Below are positions 14,943-21,198 of a stretch of 25,315 bases of DNA, piece after piece. The stretch lies in contig JAEWPN010000072.1 in NCBI GenBank assembly GCA_023399455.1, positions 1-25,315 of the forward strand, in the 5' to 3' direction. A program made the translations under genes and the position numbers. Origin of the DNA: Bacillota bacterium (GTDB lineage Bacteria; Bacillota; Clostridia; Lachnospirales; Lachnospiraceae). The stretch's first letter is position 1; the number at the start of each line of letters is the position of its first letter. The notes beneath the pieces were generated by a model. That model had not been told where the DNA came from and did no database searches. It worked only from the letters and a program-made list of their open reading frames with translations.

Positions 14943-15968
14943 CTACTTAAGCGCAGACTCTATGATCTTCTCACATAGCTGACCGAAACTTAATCCCTGT
15001 GCCTGAGCCTCCTGCGGCAGCAGAGAGGTGGGCGTCATGCCGGGCAGAGTATTCGCTTCCAGGCAGAAAATCTCTTCCTCCTCGTTCATCATAAAGTCCA
15101 TGCGTGCATAATTCTTAAGGCGCAGTACCTGGAATGCCTTCTCCGCCAAAAACTGCATCTCCTTCGTCTTTCTCTCCGAAAGAAGAGCAGGGCAAGTCTC
15201 CACAGTGCTTCCTGCCTGATATTTATTCTTATAGTCATAAAAGCCTTCAAGCGGCGCAATCTCGATTACCGGCAGCGCTTTTCCGTCCATGACCCCTATG
15301 GAAAATTCCCTTCCATTTACATATTGCTCTATAATGACCTCTTCGTCATAGCGAAAACCCTCTTCTAAAGCCGCCTCATATTCTCTCTCGTCCTTTGCGA
15401 TACATACTCCTACGCTGGAACCCCCGCAGCAGGCCTTAATGATACAAGGAAAGGGTACGGACTTAGGGTCTTCTTCTCCCCTTTTCAAGCTGATTCCACG
15501 GGGTACCGGAATGCCATGGTAATCCAGCAGTTCCTTGGTAAGACCTTTATCCATGCAGAGTGCGGAGCTCACATAATCCGCCCCCGTATAGCGGATGCCC
15601 ATCAAATCAAAGCAAGCCTGAATCTTTCCGTTCTCCCCGTTCTGTCCGTGCAGAGCCATGAATACCACGTCTGCAGCCTGACAAATAGAAATGACATTAG
15701 GACCAAAAAAGTTCTTGTCTCCGTCGCTGCGAAGGGCTTTCACCGCCTCGATATCGGGGTTTCTCTCACCCACTGCACCGATTTCCTTCGCCCAGTCCTC
15801 CTGCTTTTCAAAGATCGCTCCCACGTCCTCTTTTTCATAGCCTAAGTAAACGTCTAACAGCACTATCTTGTGCCCGTTATTCTTAAGCGCCTCATATATC
15901 ATTCTTCCGGAGCTTAGGGAGACATCCCTCTCCGTACTGATTCCTCCTGCCAAAACCACTATTTTCAT
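14943..15968 (-). CDS. ddl: D-alanine--D-alanine ligase
   Basis: Ddl makes the D-Ala-D-Ala dipeptide used by MurF. It is an ATP-grasp enzyme of 341 aa from the start at 15968, which has GGAAGGG upstream. An in-frame ATG 66 nt earlier lacks family similarity. Visible motifs are the N-terminal GGISTERDVSLSSG (Glu13), LHGQNGENG at 107-115, the ATP-grasp loop CCGGSSVGV at 180-188, the omega-loop YDYKNKY at 244-250, and the metal-binding CLEANTLPGMTPTSLLP at 302-318. The Tyr-bearing omega-loop is that of D-Ala-D-Ala enzymes rather than VanA-type D-Ala-D-Lac ligases. Confidence 0.96.
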   Translation of the reverse strand: MKIVVLAGGISTERDVSLSSGRMIYEALKNNGHKIVLLDVYLGYEKEDVGAIFEKQEDWAKEIGAVGERNPDIEAVKALRSDGDKNFFGPNVISICQAADVVFMALHGQNGENGKIQACFDLMGIRYTGADYVSSALCMDKGLTKELLDYHGIPVPRGISLKRGEEDPKSVPFPCIIKACCGGSSVGVCIAKDEREYEAALEEGFRYDEEVIIEQYVNGREFSIGVMDGKALPVIEIAPLEGFYDYKNKYQAGSTVETCPALLSERKTKEMQFLAEKAFQVLRLKNYARMDFMMNEEEEIFCLEANTLPGMTPTSLLPQEAQAQGLSFGQLCEKIIESALK

Positions 15969-16104
15969 ACTGTCCCTTCCGCCTTTCTGTCCTATGAACT
16001 GCAATCCCTTAATCCATTCCTTACAGCATAGCACTCATTTCTTCCATATAAAACATATAAATTGCCCATATCTATGCAAAAAGTGCTTTTTACCGATTCC
16101 ACTC

Positions 16105-17688
16105 TTATTCCTCAACGTTGTTATACCAGCTTATCACCTCACTCATCATGAAGATAAGCTCCGCATTCAAATCGAACCGGTTCATGATTCCCAGCTTAGC
16201 ATCGATATCCGCATAATTATTGTCACCTGCACCGTCTATGTAGCTGATCGCCTTTCCATTGCGCCCCATAAAATAATGGATGTGATTCTCTATGATCGTC
16301 TCATATTCGTGGTTAGCGATGATATGATCGGCCACCGTAAGCCTCATCATCTCGTGAAGAAGCTCATCATTGTTATCCTGTTCCTTATTTCCGAACGTCA
16401 GATAGCCTGCCCCCCTCGCCCTCTCGGAAATACTCTCCGCGTCGTTCATCAGTGCCTTCATCACATCGCTGCATATATTTATATCTACGCTCTGTTTGGT
16501 GGATATATACGTGGTACAGCCCCAGAAGAAATAATCGTCCTCCATATCATAGGAACCCTCTTTCAGATAGCCTTCCGCCGCCCTCCTATAGGAGCTGTAG
16601 CCGGTTGCACGATAAAGTTCCGTAGCCGCAAAGAATCGCTGTTCTATCTCTTTGCCGCTGCGGCTGTTCTCCATAAAACGCCATGCTCTATCCGCCGCCC
16701 TTAAGCATTCCGTGGCATAAGCCGTATCGTAAGCCTGATAAATATAGCTGAACTTCGCCATCACCGCCGCAAAAGAAGCCGTTGCCTCTAAGGTTACCGG
16801 TTCCACACAGGATTCCAGTTTGGTAACATAAGGTGCCGTATTCTTTTCTTTTACTACGGTCTCGGAATATACCCCTCCCGTAGCGGAGTCCTGCATCTTA
16901 AGCATCCAGTCGGCCTCGTATTTTACCTCGTCCAGAATATCAGGAATCTCGTTTCCGCTCTCCGGAATGCCCGTCTTATCGGGAAAAGCACCCGGGTGCA
17001 GCTCATATGCCAATAACAGGTTCGCTATGACCTGGCTTCCCTTCACTACGCTTTTGGAGTAATTTTCATCCATATGCCAGCCGCCGCTTACATCTACCGA
17101 TATACTGTCATCCTCGCGCAAAAAAGCTGCCTGTGTATGGCAGGCGGTGTGTGCTGCGTCTCCTGCCAGCTCTTCTACAAGCGCGATACCGCAGCGGCTG
17201 AAATAATACTTCTTACACGCCAGATAAAATGCGTCGTCGTATATGCTCTTTTCTATGCGAAAGGAATAGGAACGCCCCAGGATCGGCGCTTGTATATAAT
17301 AGCTTCCGGGCTCTTCCAACTCGTCGAAGACACCGTAACTGTTATATTCCTCCAATATGTCATTGTATCTTTCATCCTCTACTTTACCGGCAAAAACAAC
17401 CTCTCCGGTTTCCTCGTTCACTACCTCGAAGCTGTCCGGCATCCTGCTGCCTCGAAAGACCGCAATCTTTTTCCCCTCCGGAACGTATCCGGTCTGATTC
17501 ACCAATATCCCGGGACGGCTTATAGGGACCTCATAATCGAAAGCAGGATCTAACCCCAGACTTTCCTGCCCTTTATTTCCTTCCTGATTCCCCGGCGATA
17601 CCATCTTTTCTCCCGCCGAATATGTATAGGCGCATCCTGTCAGGAACAGCGCGCTTACCAGGGTACACAGCCATAAATATCTTTTCAT
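16105..17688 (-). CDS. GH9-like lipoprotein lacking the family catalytic residues
   Basis: This 527-aa surface lipoprotein has the lipobox LTGC with Cys19. An Ig-like CelD_N domain occupies about 57-146 (ISRPGILVNQTGYVPEGKK). A GH9 (alpha/alpha)6 domain spans about 150-520. The family is clear from SGGWH (201-205), NEIPDILDEVKYEADWMLKM (246-265), AATELYRATGY (354-364) and HYFMGRN (471-477). The catalytic DAGD that normally follows GGWH is replaced by MDEN (206-209). The general-acid Glu of the usual NExAINWNA segment aligns with Met502. The PHHR region is missing. It is therefore probably a glycan-binding pseudoenzyme. It has its own promoter and lies after spoIIQ/spoIID and before ddl. Confidence 0.85.
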   Translation of the reverse strand: MKRYLWLCTLVSALFLTGCAYTYSAGEKMVSPGNQEGNKGQESLGLDPAFDYEVPISRPGILVNQTGYVPEGKKIAVFRGSRMPDSFEVVNEETGEVVFAGKVEDERYNDILEEYNSYGVFDELEEPGSYYIQAPILGRSYSFRIEKSIYDDAFYLACKKYYFSRCGIALVEELAGDAAHTACHTQAAFLREDDSISVDVSGGWHMDENYSKSVVKGSQVIANLLLAYELHPGAFPDKTGIPESGNEIPDILDEVKYEADWMLKMQDSATGGVYSETVVKEKNTAPYVTKLESCVEPVTLEATASFAAVMAKFSYIYQAYDTAYATECLRAADRAWRFMENSRSGKEIEQRFFAATELYRATGYSSYRRAAEGYLKEGSYDMEDDYFFWGCTTYISTKQSVDINICSDVMKALMNDAESISERARGAGYLTFGNKEQDNNDELLHEMMRLTVADHIIANHEYETIIENHIHYFMGRNGKAISYIDGAGDNNYADIDAKLGIMNRFDLNAELIFMMSEVISWYNNVEE

Positions 17689-17767
17689 ATAATCTCTTTC
17701 TTCTCAGGGTATGTCTATCATCCATTTCCAGTCTTTTGCTGCCGCCAATCCCACAGCCTTTATAGAA

Positions 17768-17796
17768 ATTATAACCCGAACCCTCCATAAGGTAAA
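17768..17796 (-). promoter_or_regulatory. Sigma-A-type promoter of the GH9-like gene
   Basis: TTTACC (17791-17796) and a perfect TATAAT (17768-17773) on the minus strand are 17 bp apart. The expected leader is about 75 nt. The ribosome site before the GH9-like ATG is weak (AAAGAGA). Confidence 0.55.
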
Positions 17797-17813
17797 GAGC
17801 AATCCACGTCATA

Positions 17814-17867
17814 GCGGAGGTAATCTTCCTGATCCGCATCCACATATACAGCTCAGATTACCTCCGC
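17814..17867. repeat. Perfect 13-bp inverted repeat between spoIIQ and the GH9-like gene
   Basis: GCGGAGGTAATCT (17814-17826) pairs perfectly with AGATTACCTCCGC (17855-17867) around a 28-nt loop. No U-run follows on either strand, so it is not a standard intrinsic terminator. It lies just upstream of the GH9-like promoter and 36 bp past the spoIIQ stop. Confidence 0.7.
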
Positions 17868-17902
17868 CTAAATAGCATCGTTATGATTTTCACATCCTGC
17901 GG

Positions 17903-18799
17903 TTAACTTAATTTTGTCATAGGATTTACAGGAACCCCATTCTTTGTCAGTTTGAAATAAACATTGCAGCCTTCTACCACAAAGTATTTCGTAGGAGCTG
18001 CCACGCTGCCGATGATATCGCCTTTATTCACATAGCCGCCCTCCGATACCGTAATATCCTTAAGCTGTCCGTATGTGACTTCGTAGCCTCCGCCCAGCTC
18101 AACAACTACTCCATTGCCGATTTCGGGGTCGGTAAATACGCTGATAACCTTTCCGGCTGCCGCTGCCGTAATCGTCTCTCCTTCTACTGCGGAGATGATG
18201 ATGGCAGGATTATATTTGTACTGCTCCAAGGTGGGAAAGTATACGGTCTTGTCCATACTGTAATTAATGAGTATGTTGCCTACGATAGGCCATGCCAGAC
18301 TGTCACCATCGTTGAAAGTAAGCGCAGGCTGAATGGAAGTGGCGATAGCCATGGTATCTTCCATTTGCTCTAAGCGTGCCGTATCGATGGTCTCGTCGAA
18401 CATTCCTTCTTCGTTTTTGTCATTTTTTTCCTTATCCTTACTGTCTTTGTCATCCGTGTTCTTCTTTGTTCCCTTCTGAAGGGCATCATTTTCTGTCTGC
18501 GCGGTCTGTGCATTTTCTACGTTTACCGAATTGGTCTCCTGATAATAAGGATCGTAGTCCAAGTCATCGGATGTCACCACGTCTCCTGAATCTTCCGTTC
18601 CCTGAACGGTATTATTATCCGCCAATTCATTTGTCTCATTTTCTATCGAACTGAAATCGACTACATAGCCGTCGCTTTTTTCTTCGCTCCTGCCCCTTAC
18701 AAACAGCCCTGTCACTGTAAGCGCCGTAAGCACAAATACCGATGAGAACAGCATGATGGCTTTTTCCCTTTTCGCACTGGATCTATTTCTTCTTCTCAT
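17903..18799 (-). CDS. spoIIQ: SpoIIQ-like protein with degenerate M23 (LytM) domain
   Basis: This 298-aa protein has a basic N-terminus, one membrane segment (about 14-34), a long acidic low-complexity linker (about 38-140) and a C-terminal LytM/M23 fold (about 168-296). SpoIIQ is the forespore half of the SpoIIQ-SpoIIIAH channel during engulfment. The start at 18799 is fixed by AGGAGG. Zinc ligands are lost: the HxxxD motif reads NPAII (197-201), the usual YGH is YGQ (243-245), and the usual HLH is NVY (279-281). Peptidase activity is therefore unlikely and a structural role is expected. B. subtilis SpoIIQ is also non-catalytic. It directly follows spoIID, the arrangement seen in many sporeformers. 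An M23-like protein of other function is the alternative. Confidence 0.75.
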   Translation of the reverse strand: MRRRNRSSAKREKAIMLFSSVFVLTALTVTGLFVRGRSEEKSDGYVVDFSSIENETNELADNNTVQGTEDSGDVVTSDDLDYDPYYQETNSVNVENAQTAQTENDALQKGTKKNTDDKDSKDKEKNDKNEEGMFDETIDTARLEQMEDTMAIATSIQPALTFNDGDSLAWPIVGNILINYSMDKTVYFPTLEQYKYNPAIIISAVEGETITAAAAGKVISVFTDPEIGNGVVVELGGGYEVTYGQLKDITVSEGGYVNKGDIIGSVAAPTKYFVVEGCNVYFKLTKNGVPVNPMTKLS

Positions 18800-18855
18800 A
18801 TTGATTCCTCCTAAAGATTTTATCCTCACCGATAGTCTTGCCGATTTCGCGTTCT

Positions 18856-19875
18856 TTATTCAGTTTTTTCTATCACAATATCTGTAAAAAAATAGTTTAA
18901 TATATCTACGAAATCGCTTCCTTTTTTTGCCGCTTCGTTAGCCGCATATTGGCAGAAGCCAAGCCCATGTCCCACACCTTTTACTTTTATGACAACTGTG
19001 TCGTTAATAATCGCATTGTTTTCAAGTTCTACCGTAAAACAGGAGGAATTCAAGGAGAATATCGAACGGAACGTCTCTCCTGACATGGAGAAATTGCCCG
19101 CTTCTATCTTCGTCACATAATTTGCCCTGTCTCTGTCTATCCGCAGTATATCCGTAAGCTCTTTTCCTTCTTCCCAGGCTATTTGGGGATATACCTCCTG
19201 CAGCCTTAAAAAAAACGCGGTTTCATTTATTCTGACAGTCTGCACATATTCATCCGCGGTAAAATCCCTTTCACACATTACCGATTTCAGGTACGGATAC
19301 TCTGTGCTTTTTAAAACCTCGTTCCCATTCCTCGTCATTCCGGCGCTGAGTGCGAAATAAGGAGCCTTGATAGGCTTTTCCTTATAAGTCATATACATCC
19401 CCTTTGTACTGTTTACGGCTGCCCTGCATTTCTCATATTCTTCCCCGTCTGTCATGGCAACAACGCTTTCCACGTAAATATATTTTTTACCGTCCTGCTC
19501 CTTGCTATTCACAGGAGTGTCTCCCTCCTGTTCCAATCCGTCACGATATGCCTTCATAAGCTCTGTCCGCAGAATCACCGCCTGTGCTTTTAAAGTCTCC
19601 GGTTCGCAGCTTGTATCTATGGTCGCCGGGAGACGGCAGGCGAGATATGTTTCCAGTGGCATTTTTTCCGTTCCTGCCAGAGTGGTATTGCATACGATAA
19701 AGCTTGTGCTCTCCTGCGTCTCTTCATATTCCGTACTAACATTTCCAAAGAAAAAGGCAACAATATAGGGGAACAAAAAAACAAACAAAAGAACCGCACC
19801 CATATCCCGGTAATCGGGGGTGGATACGATTCTCTTATTTTCTATTATTCGCTCAGCAATTCTATATTTTTTCAT
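18856..19875 (-). CDS. spoIID: SpoIID/LytB-domain protein (stage II sporulation protein D-like)
   Basis: This 339-aa protein has one N-terminal membrane segment (about 26-44). Family motifs are present: LPLETYL at about 73-78 (here MPLETYL), EPETLKAQAVILRTEL (91-106), YFALSAGMTRNGNEV (173-187) and GHGLGFCQYAANEAAKKGSD (302-321). SpoIID is a lytic transglycosylase that works with SpoIIP and SpoIIM to drive engulfment. The catalytic Glu normally lies in an AAEMP segment; here ungapped alignment gives PATID with Thr85, and aligning the Pro gives Arg81, so no Glu is present. spoIIQ follows after about 56 bp. AGAGGT precedes the ATG. A sigma-E-like sequence lies just upstream. Confidence 0.85.
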   Translation of the reverse strand: MKKYRIAERIIENKRIVSTPDYRDMGAVLLFVFLFPYIVAFFFGNVSTEYEETQESTSFIVCNTTLAGTEKMPLETYLACRLPATIDTSCEPETLKAQAVILRTELMKAYRDGLEQEGDTPVNSKEQDGKKYIYVESVVAMTDGEEYEKCRAAVNSTKGMYMTYKEKPIKAPYFALSAGMTRNGNEVLKSTEYPYLKSVMCERDFTADEYVQTVRINETAFFLRLQEVYPQIAWEEGKELTDILRIDRDRANYVTKIEAGNFSMSGETFRSIFSLNSSCFTVELENNAIINDTVVIKVKGVGHGLGFCQYAANEAAKKGSDFVDILNYFFTDIVIEKTE

Positions 19876-19891
19876 GGGACACCTCTAACCT

Positions 19892-19921
19892 ATTGTATGT
19901 GAGGATATCCACTTTCTATAC
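19892..19921 (-). promoter_or_regulatory. Possible sigma-E promoter of spoIID
   Basis: CATACAAT (19892-19899, minus strand) matches the sigma-E -10 consensus exactly. GTATAGA (19915-19921), 15 bp upstream, is a plausible -35. The predicted start falls at the edge of the ribosome site, so the leader would be very short; this lowers confidence. Confidence 0.4.
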
Positions 19922-19930
19922 TTATATTTT

Positions 19931-21034
19931 TCAGCTCATCACATCCAGATGCGTCCTATCGTCCCCGTGGCACGTCACATCCAGATGCTGTATGCTTCCG
20001 GCACCTCCGTTCTCATACAGGAAAAGGCCGGTTCGCCTTATCATCCCATTAGTCTCATTGCTTGCGGAGGTAAGGGAAAAATCTGTGGATACGTTCGTAA
20101 GGCAGATAGCTCCTACGTTTTTCTCCGACAATTTATAGCATTTGTCACCGTTTTCATCCTTTATCCAAATACAAAGCTTGTCCCAAATCTCATCGGCCTC
20201 GTCAATCCAGCCGTTACCGTCGCAGTCATATGCCGCCAGGTCTGAAAAGCCGTTTCCTGACTTCGCACCGAAAAGCTCGCTCCCATCGTTAATGAGTCCG
20301 TCCTCATTCTTATCCAGAGCCAAATAACCGCTGCCCTTGCCCAGCCTGGAAATCTTATCCTTCACGCCGTCCGCGTCGATGTCAAAAAAGAAGGTCTGGT
20401 CGGTAAGCTCTGCGATATTCCCATCCAGATTGATTACGAGAGGATCGCACATCCGCGACTGTATCTGTGTATAATTCTCTTCGTAGTATGAGGAAAAGCT
20501 TCTGCTCATCTCCACATCGAGATTGAACTTAATTTCCCTGCCGTCTGCACATTTTACGGTACCCGTGGTGGAAAAGGAGGTATTCTCTTCTTCCTCGAAG
20601 TAAATTTCCTGATGGTAGTAAAGAACCTCCGTAACCGGCTGCGAAACGGAATTCTGAAGACCTCTTATCTCGCTCAGCATCTCCGTATAATCCCATCTTT
20701 TAGTCTCTCCAAAAAATATCTTTATCAGATATTGCAGGCAATTTTGTCTGACCGTACTCAGCGCATCTCTTTTATTCGACAAGTAAGACTGACGGCTCAC
20801 TTTGGAGTAAGAGCTCATTTCCCGCAGCTTTTCCTGCAGGGCATTCTTCTTCTCTTCCGCCGTCTGCTCCTGTGCTTCGCCGTTTGTTCCCGTACCGAAA
20901 ATATCCCCGGACTGTCCGTTATCTCTTAAAGGGCCGGCCGTGCCGACAAGGAGTAAAGCGCTTGTTTTTCTTGATGTAAATGAACTGTAACTTCTTTCGG
21001 ATTCCATTCCTATGATCGAGGAATTAATAATCAA
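19931..21034 (-). CDS. EF-hand-like calcium-binding protein of unknown function
   Basis: This 367-aa protein does not belong to a family I can name. It starts at TTG (21034) with AAAGGAG 6 nt upstream. There is no signal peptide or membrane segment. Residues 55-110 are helical and charged. Residues 145-185 are beta-rich. Residues 200-300 carry four acidic loops of EF-hand or dockerin type: DIDADGVKD (218-226), DKNEDGLIND (241-250), DCDGNGWIDEADE (270-282) and KDENGDK (292-298). They suggest calcium binding outside the cell. A sigma-28-type promoter precedes the gene, so expression with flagellar genes is likely. Export by the flagellar apparatus would explain the missing signal peptide, but this is inference. 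It ends 55 bp before spoIID. Confidence 0.8.
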   Translation of the reverse strand: MIINSSIIGMESERSYSSFTSRKTSALLLVGTAGPLRDNGQSGDIFGTGTNGEAQEQTAEEKKNALQEKLREMSSYSKVSRQSYLSNKRDALSTVRQNCLQYLIKIFFGETKRWDYTEMLSEIRGLQNSVSQPVTEVLYYHQEIYFEEEENTSFSTTGTVKCADGREIKFNLDVEMSRSFSSYYEENYTQIQSRMCDPLVINLDGNIAELTDQTFFFDIDADGVKDKISRLGKGSGYLALDKNEDGLINDGSELFGAKSGNGFSDLAAYDCDGNGWIDEADEIWDKLCIWIKDENGDKCYKLSEKNVGAICLTNVSTDFSLTSASNETNGMIRRTGLFLYENGGAGSIQHLDVTCHGDDRTHLDVMS

Positions 21035-21056
21035 TTTCTGCTCCTTTCTAATACAT

Positions 21057-21106
21057 AAAAGATGGCATCTATCAAAGTAACGAAGTTACATTTAATAAAT
21101 ACCATC
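21057..21106 (-). terminator. Imperfect hairpin with U-run: terminator of the hydratase gene or leader attenuator
   Basis: On the minus strand GATGG pairs with CCATC, with inner AAA/TTT and GTAAC/GTTAC (loop TTC), and UUUU follows. It lies between the hydratase stop and the EF-hand gene, and downstream of the sigma-28 promoter. It could end hydratase transcription or attenuate the sigma-28 transcript about 20 nt before the ribosome site. Confidence 0.55.
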
Positions 21107-21171
21107 CATGGCTTAACGATATTATATTGCCGGACAGGTCCTCGGCCGAAGAACTTTGCCCTGCATATAAT

Positions 21172-21198
21172 ATATCGGATATTCGCAGAAATACTTTA
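21172..21198 (-). promoter_or_regulatory. Sigma-28 (flagellar) type promoter
   Basis: TAAA (21195-21198) and TCCGATAT (21172-21179) on the minus strand are separated by exactly 15 bp, matching the SigD/FliA consensus TAAA-N15-GCCGATAT at all but one position. The -35 TAAA contains the TAA stop codon of the hydratase. The leader to the EF-hand gene is about 130 nt and is highly structured. Confidence 0.7.

Noticed and set aside
14943..15968. D-Ala-D-Lac (vancomycin-resistance type) ligase
   Set aside because: The omega-loop has the YDYKNKY pattern of D-Ala-D-Ala ligases and no vanH/vanX-type genes are adjacent.
15868..16704. 278-codon plus-strand reading frame across the ddl/GH9-like junction
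   Set aside because: It spans two minus-strand genes in antisense and has no ribosome site or domain; the length is explained by codon bias of the opposite strand.
17573..17845. 90-codon minus-strand frame starting after a GGAGGT sequence and overlapping the GH9-like signal peptide
   Set aside because: It overlaps the start of a well-supported gene in another frame, spans that gene's promoter, and encodes an Arg/Lys/Gly-rich sequence without any recognisable pattern. The GGAGGT is better explained as an arm of the inverted repeat.
21110..21175. c-di-GMP-I (GEMM) riboswitch in the sigma-28 leader
   Set aside because: GCAGGGCAAAG resembles part of the aptamer, but the following GAAA-type tetraloop hairpin and the GGGACGCAAAGCC segment are absent.
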